Positions 1-12,300 of a stretch of 64,000 nt of DNA are shown here, one piece after another (position 1 is the stretch's first letter; the number at the start of each line of letters is the position of its first letter). A program made the translations under genes and the position numbers. A model generated the notes under the pieces. It was not told the DNA's origin, did no database searches, and was given only the letters and a program-made list of their open reading frames with translations. This stretch comes from Lactarius indigo (lineage: Eukaryota; Basidiomycota; Agaricomycetes; Russulales; Russulaceae), in assembly GCA_025766275.1 (NCBI GenBank), contig JAFKAC010000209.1, positions 1-64,000 of the forward strand. The letters run 5' to 3'.

Positions 1-100
1 AATCCATGTCTGCGCTCTACCCACGCTCTACAACCCTGCCTACATATACATTTCCTGTCACCTTGTACACGTAGCGTTCGAGCCTATCATCTCGGTTATC

Positions 101-2113
101 ATGTTCTTTCCCCCGCTCGATTCTACCCTCGTCGTTGATGTCCCCTCCAACGCCAGAGCGGGTGGTGTCTCGTTGCTTTTCAGGGCACGCACTGGTTCTG
201 CCTCTGCTCTTGAACAGCTCAAACAAGACGGTGTCAAAGTTCAGGCGTGGACCAATGCCCCCGTTGATGGTGATCACACCGAGGGAGAATGGGGAGCGTA
301 CAACTTTGAGGAGGTACCGGCTGCCCCCGTCGACGTGCGCAACAAGTCCGTAGAACCCTTCCCCCTCCCGCCTCCGACCGAAGATAACATCGTCGACGAA
401 CCCTACACACTGTTCTTGACACTCAAGCTAAAAGCTCTGCCCCGCTACCAAACAGAGGCAGACTTCCTGGTCACTTACAGGCTGCTGTATCCCTCGGGCG
501 AGGTCAAGTGGCTCGGATATCATGGCCGTGATCTTCGCTGTGTGCTGAAGAAGACAGACCCTTGGCTCGCTCCTCCCGCATCGGCGAACCAGTCCTCCGG
601 GAGCCTATCTCGCCTATTTTCGTCTGTCTCTATGAAGGAGCCGTGGGGGTGCTGGGCTATTGGGCCACAAAGGTCCGTCCCTATCGCTATCTACCAGTTG
701 TATTTGTGACATGAGCTGACGGGCTCCCTGCATAGCGTCAAGTACTATCCGAAGGGTGTCACCACAGATGGCGACGCGGCATTCCTGGTATTCGTGCCGA
801 AGCGGGGACCTTCTACAGTCGCACTACACCAACCCATCATTCTTCACGGGGCAAATCTGAAGCTCGATTCTTCCGGCGCGGTGACATGCAGTACATCCAT
901 TCCAACCCGCGTTTACACGGCCATCGCTTCCGAGCCCGAATTGTCGTCCGCTATTCCCGATCTCGGCCTTCACTGGCTCGGCGCCAAAGAGGGCTACGCC
1001 TTCATCACATCGGCTGCACCCGAGCAACCAGTCAGCATTCACGCAGTGCCTTTATCCATTAACACCGTCGCCGTCGAACGCCCAATAACGGTGGATCTCG
1101 ACCTCGCCTCACACGGGCTTCTGGCGGAGCACCCACGCTTCGTGGTATATAACCCCTTGACAGACGCGGTCCTGGAATCGGAGAACTGGGGCTCCCATCA
1201 ATTGCACTTGTCCCTCGGGTCATCCGGTGGTTCATGCGTTGTCAGTCCAGTGTACGCTCTTCCCACAAACAAGCTCTTACCTGTTGGTAAAGCTACGTGG
1301 GGAATCGCGTACCTGACTCCACATACCCTCGCCACTGAGCTGGAGGAGGAGGAAGAGGATGAAGAGGAAGAGGAAGAGGAGGACGCCGAACCAGAAGCCG
1401 AACCAGAGACAGTGCCGGCAGCATCAGAGCAAGAAGCAGAGTCAACTGATCTAGAATACGATTCAGAGGTCGAGTTCTTGAACCGCGAGATCAAACCACC
1501 TCCTCCAACGCGGCGTCTAGCCAGCGCTGTCTACAACCCGCGGCGCACTGTCGAATTTCTTATCCCCCTACTCTGGCGTACGATGGGATATCTGGTGCGC
1601 GCGCTGATCATACGTCTATTCACGATGATTGGCTTGCCAGCGGTGCCTCTCCTTGCACACCGACGTCCCATGCAGTCCCACATTGCGTCCATCGGGGCTG
1701 AGGCTCGTGCTGGCACAAGCAAATCTATCAGTCCCGATGCGGAGTCCACCAACATAGTTGCCGAGTCGGAGTCTACCGAAAAGGGCGAAGGGTCAGGCGA
1801 GGCGGTCGGATCCGATTCTGCGACGGAAGTTGCATCCACTGTGGGAGGTGAAAGATGGCCACCGACCCAGGTCTTCATCGTCCCCAAGGGTCCCTTGTCA
1901 TTGCTAGTGCATACTGACGATCTTACGAATAACGGCGACGAGAAGGTTCGGCCCCTGTTACCGGAAGTGGTCCTCGACGGCGAACGCGTGAACTTGAAGG
2001 CTACTTCTCTCGGCCACGGCTGGGCAATCGTGCGGGCGAACGGTGGCATCAAGGGTGGAAGAGTGGAAGTCTATGGTACACAGGCAATGACTTGGAACGG
2101 AAGGGCTTCCTGA
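101..2113 (+). CDS. Conserved-looking hypothetical acidic protein (two exons)
   Basis: I do not recognise this family. Exon 1 (101-672) joins exon 2 (736-2113) across a 63-nt GT-AG intron. The codon is split 2+1 and the frame stays open, giving 649 residues. The N-terminal half looks like a folded soluble domain rich in aromatic residues, with segments such as KWLGYHGRDL and PWGCWAIGPQ. In the middle is a nearly uninterrupted Glu/Asp run (about bases 1338-1385). A Ser/Glu-rich, probably disordered stretch comes later. Between them, around bases 1545-1660, there is a moderately hydrophobic patch containing several Arg residues. I would not call it a membrane span with confidence. The start at 101 is the first ATG of the open frame and follows a pyrimidine-rich leader. 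No catalytic motif was seen, so no function is proposed. Confidence 0.75.
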
Positions 2114-2381
2114 GAAGCTATCACACATTTCCTTTAGCTCTGACTTTTCTGTATGCTCCTCCACAACGTAGTACGATAGTTACATCCCCGCGCGTATTGG
2201 TTTTGGTTTGTGCTTTGTTGTATTCCTGTAGACACGCTCTTTGTATTATTGCCATGTTTGTTATCACGCGAGGCCAAGAGAACGAGGTGGCTACGCTCGT
2301 GAACATAATGGACTCGGAAGTAAAAGTATAAGGCAGAATTGAAGCACGAAACTTTGAGGTGCAAAGTCACCGGCCTCAGGC

Positions 2382-2525
2382 CTCATGATCGAGGTCGTTA
2401 AGTCGACTGACCCCGACTCTAGTCAATTGTGCCCCCTTCTTGTCGTCGCGATCAAGAATAGCCAGGACTGGCAGGCTGGTATCCCCGGGCCTCCCTTCGC
2501 TGGAACGGCAAATAAATCGTCAGAT
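2382..2525 (+). repeat. Diverged direct repeat, copy A
   Basis: This segment runs from CTCATGATCGAGG to AATCGTCAGAT and matches 3024-3161 in the same orientation, with substitutions and small indels. Identical blocks include TCGTCGCGATCAAGAATAGC, CAGGCTGGTATCCC and GCAAATAAATCGTCAGAT. It encodes nothing recognisable. It could be a remnant of a repeat family or a local duplication; one window cannot decide. Confidence 0.75.
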
Positions 2526-3023
2526 GAAGTAGATCTATTTTTATTGCATTATAATAACAGCTATGTACCCTCTGCAATATGCTGTATCGGTTACGGACTT
2601 GCGATTCGGGGCACCTCTATTTACGCGAGTTTTATAAATGCAGTGGTACACGCTACGACCAGTTTGTATCTCGATAGGTATCCCGGAAATATTTTACTCT
2701 CCCACGCACTTCTTCGCAATTAGGGTCTGTAGCAATTAGGTTTCAATCTTGAGCATCATTGTCACAAGTCACGCATCACGCGTCCTACCGTAACAATCAC
2801 AACAACCTATCGAGTTCTCTGATATCACACCATAGTCGACCAAACTATGTTCGATACCCACCTTGGCAATTTGTTGCAGCATTTTACTGAAAACCTCTTG
2901 GAAGACCCTCTGTTGGATGAGAATCGATGAAGCGGGGCGTGGAACACGATCTTGAACACCTTGTTCTCCCTTTCCCAATGCTACTTCATTCCACCTTACT
3001 GCCGCCTAAATCAATGGTCTGCT

Positions 3024-3161
3024 CTCATGAGATCATCAAGTCGACCAGCCCCGACCTTGATCAATTACGCGCCTTGTCGTCGCGATCAAGAATAGCGAGG
3101 ACTATAGCGAGGATTGACAGGCTGGTATCCCTTCGTCCGAAAAGCAAATAAATCGTCAGAT
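3024..3161 (+). repeat. Diverged direct repeat, copy B
   Basis: Second copy of the element at 2382-2525, about 640 bp downstream and in the same orientation. Relative to copy A it has a short internal duplication (AGCGAGGACTATAGCGAGGA) and lacks the cytosine-rich stretch after the shared GGTATCCC. Confidence 0.75.
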
Positions 3162-3896
3162 AGACGCAGCCTTTCACGGAACTGAGCCCGGAACTGCGGT
3201 CTCAAAGGTCTATTGGATTACTATTATCGGGCCCCATTGGCGCTACGGTGTCAGGGAAGGCAACGGACAGGGTGTCTGAGACCATTAATAGATTGGCATG
3301 AGATCCTTCACGATCAAGCCTCGTACGATGACCTTCAAGATCTGACTGCTCTAGTTGCAGACTTGTGTGAAAGCAGACGTATAACAGATATGGTTATTCA
3401 AGCTTTCTTCGTCGTGAATGGTGATAATGATTAAATGTCGATAGGGCTGTCCGAGTCTGAGTCAACTTGAGCACTCGTATTAGTTCACACGTCTCCTACC
3501 GAGCTGCCTCAAATTTTAAAAAAAAAAAAAAAGTGTACATCCGCACCGACCAGTTGGTAGTAATAAAAAGGCGTGCAAGTTCCAGCATGTTGTTGCCGCA
3601 GCACTTTCGTGGCAATGGTCCCACAAAGTTCGGCACGACCAGGCTCTGGCTACCAAGTAGGAACAACTGAGGAGCAAACAGAACATCGCGGAATGATTTC
3701 CTTTCCTTATGATTGCGATATATTCTTTTTCACGTTCTTCAAGCTGTTCAGTTGTGAGAGAGGTCGTAAACTACATTTCGTAGGTGGATCCCGATTGCTT
3801 ACAGGCCCTCTCCTCCTGCCTCGGCGACCTAGTCCAGGGAAGCCTACATCCGTCCGTACATAAACATTTTGCGGAGTGACTGATGTCACCCCGGCA

Positions 3897-4903
3897 TTAG
3901 CGAGAAACTAGCAACGATTCCTTGTCCCCGGAAACCTGGCTGACAATGTGGTCTAACATCCAGGGAGAAAGCTCGTATTCTGAGCTACGTATAGCGATTG
4001 CGTATGCAGCTGGGAAAGAGGGACTGGATCAGGGGATGCCTGACGAAGTAATAGCAAACGATTGACCTTCTTCGATTTTTCGAAGCGACTGAGTAGTAAC
4101 TACTTGCTTCTTGTGTAAGTCGTGAATGTGAGGCGTCAGAGTCTCAAAGTCTAGAGACAGGTTGGCAGGATGACCTAGCCGACAAGATTAGGAAGAGAGT
4201 TTACCAGCTTTGCAGCCTCTGACAAATTCCGAAATCTGTGTGGCTTTTGTTCGACCATTGGGTTTGGACATTGAGGTTATAGCGAGGCGCATCAACTCTC
4301 CAGTGAAGTCAGATACCCCTAGAGCATAGTCTGATAACGGTACCGGGAAGAGCTGGAGATAGATCGAGACGATGTTGTCTGATTAACTTCTATGGCGTAA
4401 GGCCGATATACACGGCCCTACGCACGGGTTGACCAGCATCATCAGACAAATTTGCCTGCACTTGTTCATAAGACACGAGTCCACCACATTCGACGTAATG
4501 GAAGAAACTAAAAGCTTCAATATACTCTTGGAGTCCGCCAGATATGTTTTGGGCATAGCGCCAGAAACGAGCACCGTCAAGTTCGTGGGCGACATTCTCC
4601 ATCATGAGACGAACATCAGCCAACCTCCTTCTCGCCTCGGCAGCGGCATGAAGGGAAAGTGCGCGATCGTCGCCGGGCACCTCGTTCAATACTCGATGGA
4701 TGAGAAAGATGACCTTCTTGGAGGCCGCCGTCATGTCGCGGCTCGCCTAAGAACGGGCAGGATGATAAAAACGGGCGTACTACCTGAAACCGAGGATAAT
4801 ATACCTTGATCAGTCGTTCTCGCCTGTCGTGGTGCTCGTCCAAGTGGTCTCGAAATGTTTCAAAGGCCAGGGGAATTGTATTAGCGGCGGTGCTCGGAGA
4901 CAT
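3897..4903 (-). CDS. Translin-associated factor X (TRAX) homologue
   Basis: TRAX pairs with translin in an RNA/DNA-binding ring; in animals and fungi the complex (C3PO) has endoribonuclease activity carried by TRAX. Five exons were reconstructed: 4903-4805, 4746-4426, 4352-4205, 4174-4067 and 4009-3897. All introns are GT-AG, all phases agree, and the protein is 262 residues, close to the family length. Diagnostic stretches are the N-terminal RERLIK-ASRDMTAASKKVI region, NISGGLQEYIEAFSFFHY, DYALGVSDFTGELMRLAI, and a C-terminal KKQVVTTQSLRKIEEAAYAI segment. The family carries its catalytic acidic residues around the second and third of these. The gene is divergent from the HIT-family gene at 5111, with about 200 bp between the two starts. 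No translin partner lies in this window. Confidence 0.93.
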
Positions 4904-5037
4904 CGGGTTACAAAGTGCGACACGTGACAAAGCACATCTGCAGCGATCCAAAGGTTCGGTCAACGAAAGGGAAGACGACCGGGGTGGACGTAACCGCAGC
5001 AACAACACCATTAATAGCACCAATCCTGGGACAAATA

Positions 5038-5070
5038 CGACAACGACGACAACGACGACGACAGCAACAA
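5038..5070 (+). repeat. ACG/ACA trinucleotide-like low-complexity tract
   Basis: A short imperfect tract of ACGACA, ACGACG and similar units in the 207-bp divergent promoter between the TRAX start (4903) and the HIT gene start (5111). It is a simple-sequence region and may be polymorphic. No factor-binding site can be assigned from it. Confidence 0.5.
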
Positions 5071-5110
5071 TCAAACGACCGTACCGGCCGTTTTCAACAC
5101 ACCCTGCATC

Positions 5111-6071
5111 ATGTCTTTCGCACCGAAACCTGGTTGTCCAATGTGCGGGATTGTCTCGCAAGCTCAGCGTCAACGCGACGCCCTTAGTACACTGTCCCCG
5201 CCGCCATCTTCGTCGACTTCCCAACCAGAGGTCCTCTGGCGTGACGACAATTTCACTGTCTACCGCGAGAAGACCAATCCCGTTTCAAGCAAGGGACACA
5301 TAATCGTAGCTTTCAAGTGCGTCAGCTGCCCCCTCACGCCTGTCTTTCTCTTGTTCTCATGACGAAACTCACCAGTCTCCATGTCCCATCTATTTACATG
5401 CTCGTGAGTGCGCTCGTACCGACGTTTTCTGATAATTTATGCTTGTTTTTCAGTCTTCCAGCGACCTTCCCCTCCTCACCTTCCTCCGTGACACGGCCAC
5501 CAAATTACTCACCTCTCTCCTTCCTATGGACTCGCCCCTCCTTTCGCCGACATCCGCTGGGCCACTGACCACCGCCTCAACCCAGGTCCATACCCGCCCA
5601 TCCAATTTTCGCATCGGCTTTATTACCCCTCCTTTCCGAGACTCGCGGATCCCCGTCACAGATCACTTGCACGCACACGCGTTCATCTCTCCCGCAGACC
5701 GGTTAGGTTGGTTCCGCGGCATTGCGTATAGCGCTGTTGCTTGGTACGATATCGACGACCTTATTGCCGAGATCCGGTAAGTGTCAGCACTCTTCCACTC
5801 TCTCACGATGACGTTACTCAGTCTTGGCGATCATTATGATAGTGAATCGGTATCAAACAACCGCGTCAAGTCTGGATACGCAAATCGACAAAACGCACCC
5901 ATAGACCTCGTTCCGGATGCAGGCGCGAGGGCAGGTACTGCCAACGGTCGTGAAACAACAGAGTCGTCGCTCGCCTCACCTGATATAGAGGAAGGGCAAA
6001 GTACACCTGGTGGCTCTCGCTCTCGCCTTACGAGTATGTCACCTCCAACCCCTGGCGGACTTCAAGTGTAA
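5111..6071 (+). CDS. HIT-family (histidine triad) protein
   Basis: HIT proteins are nucleotide hydrolases or transferases that act on AMP-linked substrates through the motif His-x-His-x-His-x-x. Here the motif appears as DHLHAHAFI in exon 3. Four exons fit: 5111-5316, 5376-5403 (a 28-nt exon), 5454-5776 and 5843-6071, giving 261 residues. The 28-nt exon completes the conserved strand that continues as NLHVPSIYML. The N-terminus has a Cys-x-x-Cys pair (CPMC), as in many fungal HIT-like proteins, which may bind zinc. The last exon encodes a Ser/Pro/Thr-rich tail with no fold that I recognise. The substrate cannot be told from the sequence. The gene is divergent from TRAX. Confidence 0.88.
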
Positions 6072-6347
6072 ATCTATCTCTCGAGAAACTCGTACTCTAC
6101 TTCATGTTTCGTGGCTCGTTGCGGTGTTCCTTCATAGTTAATTGTTTTCTAGGGTCAAGTGACTTCTGAGCATCACAGAATCCAGCGTCGCTGGAACATT
6201 GGACTACACTTTGGAAGATAATAGGTCCAGTAATTAACTTGCCATCAGATTAGTCTTACTTAAACTCGAGCACTTTCTACATGAGGGTCAGATCGAGTCG
6301 GCTACACGAACGAGAAGCCGAGCCAGTAGGAATCCTATGGATAACGT

Positions 6348-9300
6348 TTACGCATCTACGCACGGATAAGGGCCCCCACGCAATGACAGAAATTTGCGAC
6401 GTACAGTATGATGAGCCTGTGAGTAGCGTAGATAGTGCCGCAAGTTGGTCCTCGGTGAAGCGCTTCGAGTCCTCGTGCCAGGTGTCCTGGTGTGTCTTTT
6501 TAAAGTTACTCGCACACTTTTGAACTGTTAGCGAGATCGGTATCTGCATTGGGTGGCTGTCAGCGAGACGGCCTTCACTACGAGAAGGAAAGGCAGACAG
6601 GATCATAGGCATGCTCAGCGAGAACACTTGAGAGCAGCTCGGGCATCCAACGTTCGACTGTGTACGGGTAACTGTCTATTAGGGAGCAAATGCCAAGAAT
6701 TGCAGCGTGGCGTTGGCGGATCGCAGCGTTGTAGATTGGTGACTGCCTATTAGGGAGGGGCGAACGGCGTAGAAGTTTGACAAAGCGGTCCTGTGGACAG
6801 GTCAGGCTCGCCCTGGGAACGACATGGGAAGCTCGAGCTGCACCTTTAGTGTCAATTGGCTACGTCGCGGGGAGAGACGTAGGACGCCAGACAGCGTTCT
6901 TTGTGCAGGATCAGAAAAACCCATGAATGAATTTTGTCGGACACATACGTGGCGGCCATTTCGCGGACTTCGACCACCTCGTCGTCGAGACATTTACAAA
7001 GTACCTGCCAAGGGAACCTTATTGACATATCAAGAGGGCAACACATCACCTACCTCAAGGATCTCGGTTATTCTAGCATCACTCAGAAGAGGTACTTGCC
7101 GGAAGTAGAACACTGATTAAAAATGTGATTTCACCATTGACTTGGAACAGGAAAACTGGCGAGAGTACCAACCTTGTACCAATGGCAGGGCTTGCACCCG
7201 GACTTTCCATGACTATCGTTAAAATGAATAAATATTCGGGAGAATGACTGGAAACTGTCTGACCGGAGAGTTCAGGATGGTGTCAAAGATAACTTGTAAT
7301 ATCGCCCCAATGAGAGGCCGTGGAGGGGTCACTCCACACATGCGCACGAGGAGCATGCGGGCTCTTGACAGGAGCTCATCGTTGTCATTCACTGATTCAG
7401 GTGTTAGCCCCGTCGCGGTTAGGAAGACGCAGAATACCTTCGGTGAAGCGAAAAAGCTCAGGCTATGGTAGAGTAAAAAAGGTGGCCGATGGTTGATGTA
7501 AGAACTCCGCGCACCATGAGTGGAAGAATATAGTCGAACGCCGATATCGCGTTTGTATCATGTACAGTCTGGAATAACCAACGACATATCGTCGTCCCCA
7601 CTCTGCTCACGCCTGTTCAGAAAAAGGTCGAAGAAGGTTAGGTTAAGGGACTGACTTGTCGTATGTTGATTGAAATGCGCGGGCCCCGGGGAGCCGCTCG
7701 GCACGCCATTCTAGGAATTGTTGTGATAGTTCTTGTACACGTGTGCGGTGATAAATTCCTCGCATTCCTAATATGTCGAAGTCGATTGGCGCTGTCCGGC
7801 ACTCACGTACGAAGGTTTCGGCTGAAGGAATCGAAGGCTTCGGTTGGCGCTGTTGCTACGTGAATACTATGCCCTTACGCGGATAACTTTACTCACTTTG
7901 ATCTTACTCGCGAATGCGAGAAGCTCGCTGATATACGCGCGGACCTTAGGACAGTAAGGTGGGTCACTGGACGTTCTTTGGGTCGTGGTAATGTAACTCG
8001 CCTCGTCATGCTCGCTGGATATCTCGGCCCATACACGCTCAACGGCTTCGTCCACCCACTGGGAAAACTTCCAGTTCTGTTCTTCGTAAAAGGCACGGAA
8101 AAAGCACAAGGCCTTGACAGCATTGAGTGAGGATTCGCCGTTATAATCGGTAGAGTGGAACTCCTGCACGAGGTAGTCGACGAGGGCTTGATATCGGCGT
8201 GGGTCTCGTTTATGGAACAGATACTGCCGTCTATCAGCGACTGAGGGATAAGCCAAGCTCAACATGCATAGCCTACTTCTAAAAATGACATCCAAATAGG
8301 TAGTGTATCGGTCTTGATTTTGTTGGCAAAGGTAGCCTTCAGTAATGGCATGGCCCAATCCCAGAGTTCCTTCTGGCTTTGCATCGGCCAATGTTTTGCA
8401 CCTGTGCTCTTTTGAGGGCTGCGTTAGTGTGAAGAAGGAGTTTGCCTTACCATTCAGCAGGCCTCCCAGAAATTCAGCAGCTCCTCTCTGTTTGTTCTGG
8501 TCAGGATTCTGGATCAACTCCTCGATGAGGGTTTGCAGAGGAGTGAATGATTCGCCTTCCAACAGCTGGACTGATGTCAAGTTAGAGAAGTACAAAACTA
8601 TGCAGCTCAGAGACAAACATACCTATTGACTTGACTGAGGCAACATTGTCTGAGGACACTACTTCAGAGTGTGTCTCAGAGCTGAAGTGGACCGATAGAT
8701 TTTTCCAGAAAGATGGGTCCTTTGCGGCGTCTCTCACGACGGTGATAGCTGGTTCACTCTCCGGATCCCATGGTATCAGGGATGGTTTAGAAACGTGAGG
8801 ACAGGCGTAGGCTACGATGGAATCTTGCCAAGCCAGCCACCCGCTACTGATGTCTTCGATCAAGAGACTTGAAGGGTATATTCAACTTAACCGGGGCTTA
8901 TTAATTTAAAAACTCGACTCACGTATTTGACCCAGCTTTAAGCAGGTCAACAGGGGCCTGGAACTGGGCGAGAAGATTGCGCGTGAAATCATGAGATCGC
9001 TCTCTGATTGCCATCGACTGTTTAAGAGGGTTGTTATTTCGCTCAAAGATGAGGTCGATAGGCCCTCGTGCGAAGGTCCGTAGCTTGATGTAGCGGATCG
9101 CTTTCATCACAGCCCTCTGAGAATACTGGAAGGAATCCTAGTCACAGGTCGAATATCAGCCATGTAGATTGCACTCACGTATCGCTGAGGGGCGTAATGA
9201 CTAAGTTTGTACTTCCACAGAGTAGGTAAGTTAAGAGCACATACCAAAGAAGGGTGATTGTCGTGACACTTTTCAAGGAAATACTTCATATGAGTAGCAG

Positions 9301-12300
9301 AAGTAGGCGCGTCCATTCTCACTAGCGCCCGCAGACACCGAGTGGCAAAGATGGCGTAACGCCAGTGCGTCGATTTTGCCCAAGCAATCTCGAGGACAAG
9401 GGACGTCTGTCTCGCTATCAGGAAAACTTCCTATAAGAAATGCAGGGCCCCGAACCGTCTCCCTGACTCGTTCTTCACTGAGCAGAATTCTACTTATTCG
9501 CCTCTCTCTGCAGCGGGTGACTAGTGATTTTTCTTCGGCGTTGAACGGGAGTTTTGCCTGGAAATTAGCCAACGCTTGTTCTAAGCGAGGATAGTTGACT
9601 CCGTAAAAGTGGAAGTTTGGTTCAACAAAGCCATTGATACCTGTGGAAACAATGGAGCCTGGTTCAGGAAGCAGGACGATGCATACCATTCTCGCAAACC
9701 GATGACACTGCACTCTGTATGGATGGCTGGTATCTTCTATCAGGCGCAGATGGCACTTCATTCTCAGGGGCAATTACCTTCTCATTGGCCTGGCATCCAA
9801 ATAGCTTCTTTAGCAGCTCCGGGGCCAATGTAGGTTCTAGTCAAGCATTAGACGTCATTTTTCGCCGTCTGAGCACCGTAGACTTGCCGGATATTGCGTA
9901 CTTGACTAAGAAGACATCATTGCTCGTATTCGGTGCAAAATCGATACGACTACTACACTCACCGAATGAGCTCGAATTCAGTGTCCACAAAGCCCCTTTC
10001 ATCCGGTCGTCCTCTGTACCAGGTTCCAGAGCAGCATATATCAAGGGGAGGCAGCGCCTGCGGATGCCATCGTAGGCCTTCCAGGGTATGTCAGCGACAC
10101 AAGCGACTCGTATGAGAGGAGGACGTACACCGCAAAGCGCGTCCAATAACGATTGACTAGATCTGTGAAAGCAATCAACGAAGTTCGCGATCAGTGGTTC
10201 GTGTGTCCTACTCTCGCACTAAGGATAGTCAGTACACATTCAAGCAATATCATAGTACACACCGGTAGCATAATTCCAAAGTGCCCATTCTGCGACATCA
10301 TCGATGAGTTTATCGTCGTCAGGTGTGCGTCTCCTCTCAATGGAGTTCCACCTCAGCCGTGCTGCGTGATAGAGCCTTTTGAAGAATGTACATCTATCAA
10401 GACAAATGTATTATACTATTATGCACTCACCGCGCACGCCGTACAAAAATCGCTCTTGGCCACTCCTTTTGCTTTGTATATTGTCGGGCGTAACTGAGCT
10501 CAGTCCCGTAACGGTCCAGCTGGACATAATAGCTGGATGGATCTCAGTGGTCAGAAACTCTGAACGAATAGAGCCCATTTAACCTGTCTTTACTGTCTCC
10601 GTAGTCCAGGAAATAGGTGCGGATGCACTGTATCTAGAAGATAGGGAGTTTGAACGGAGGAGAACAAAACAGGGGAGTTTCAGAGTCCGACGCACCAAAG
10701 AATGGACTGCATCAACGGTATTCTCTTCCCCTTGTCGGCGTAGCGACACAGAAGCTTCATGCAGAAGTTTGCCAAAGCGCTGTCGTAAAGACAAATAGTA
10801 CCGAGCGCGCGAGTCTTGAGGGTCAGAAATTGCGAAGCCCGAACTAAGTGGCTCTATCGAGGCTATCATTTCTGGGATCTCGTTCCTGAGTGAACGTGAG
10901 GAAGCGTCATAGAGCGGTAAGAAAAAGGACTTGCAGGATATCGCTTGTCTCAAGGCCATATTGTTGGTCCTCCTTGGTGAACACCTCCTTGACGAATGTG
11001 GGTGTCCCTGAGAACGCGTTGCGGACGAAGCTCAAAAACCTACATGGGCTCTCGCTCAAATCGTGCAGCTTAGTCTCGAAATCAAGATCCCTAGCACTGA
11101 CCGACAAAAGTCATTCCGCCAGAGATTATCTCTGGGGACGTCTGACTCATCACCGGGTTAATTGGGTGCACAAAACAACCGTCACGGACACGTGCCTGGC
11201 CCCAGAAGTTTTTCCAACTTGTTCAGCGTTGGCTCCACAATTTCTTTAAATACCTCCAGAGCAAAATCCAACTCTTCCCCATCTGGGACGTGCCACGACA
11301 CCTGCCACAAATTATCTACGAAACCAGGAGATGTCGCATGCGTACGTACCGTGACATCCTCAGCCGTATAGAGTTTTCCCCAGTATTTGTAATGGTTGAA
11401 ACGGAAGTCTGAGCAGATGTCCAGATACAACACACGACAAAATGAGTTGTACTTACCTTCGCTGTCCCATTGCTCACGGTTTACGAACTTGTCCTCCAGG
11501 GGATAGGTATGGGTCAAGGTCAGAAGAAGACTGGAAAGAAGTTTGCCGCTCCAAGAAAACCCGCGCTTGGAAAACGTCTTGTCACGAAGACGTTTGAGCA
11601 GAGGTATGAACTGGTCCTTGTGCTTCAAGATCTGCTCTAGCCGCGTCAATACACATCATCTCGAGTTTGTCCAACGTACTGCTTTGCCGTCACTGTTCTC
11701 CCTGTAAGATGTCTTGAGACACGTCTCAACCAAAAGACTTACTTGAACATGGCACCCCGTAGCACTGCCAAATCTGGAGGACAAATGAATACGAACAAAC
11801 TTGAAAGAGAGTATTCGTACTCCAATGGAAAGTGGCATCTGAAGGCAGTGGCGTTGAAAACGTGGAGGTGGTTCGGGTTGAGCTCGCTCCGTTCTCGAGT
11901 TCTACCTCGATGTTTTTTATACAGAAAGGGACAAATTTGGCTAAGGTTTTAGCTGGATTGGCATTTGCAACACATTCCACTAGCTGGTGAACAGCTCGGA
12001 CAGCATTGGGTCTAACGTTGGTACTGGCGTAATCGAAGATCATATTGAGAACGAGATCAAAGAGAGGATCCGATAGGTGGATGCAGATTTGACTGCACGC
12101 ATTTGTGACTGCATCCACTAACTGCACTGAGAACAAAGGTAATGTTTTAACCGACACGTAGTGAAATACTCGTTGCTAACCTTCCGTTGCCCCGCCCGCC
12201 TCCTCTGGGAGATTATCAAAGAGAAGGATGACTCTCCGAATGAAGCTGGCAATCCAATCTGGAAAATCTGCCGTCGATTCACGTAGTAACGCATCTTCCT

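Larger units (their letters stand above)
2114..3896. other. Gene-poor intergenic region with a diverged direct repeat and a poly-A tract
   Basis: No open frame in this 1.8 kb looks like a conserved protein on either strand. Its short ORFs show no recognisable family and no sensible exon joins. It holds two diverged direct copies of an element of about 140 bp (listed separately) and an uninterrupted run of 15 A at 3518-3532. It separates the 3' ends of the gene at 101 and the minus-strand TRAX gene, so the ends nearest those genes should hold their 3' untranslated sequence. Confidence 0.6.

Noticed and set aside
1198..1494. Antisense ORF with a long poly-Ser run
   Set aside because: It is the reverse reading of the Glu/Asp codon run in the gene at 101-2113.
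2769..3889. Several 60-112 residue ORFs in the 2.1-3.9 kb region
   Set aside because: No family resemblance, no consistent splicing, and they overlap the repeat copies in unrelated frames.
4616..5224. 202-residue minus-strand ORF
   Set aside because: It runs through TRAX introns and the HIT gene leader. Only its middle (the TRAX first exon) is real; the rest is valine-rich noise from the ACG repeat.
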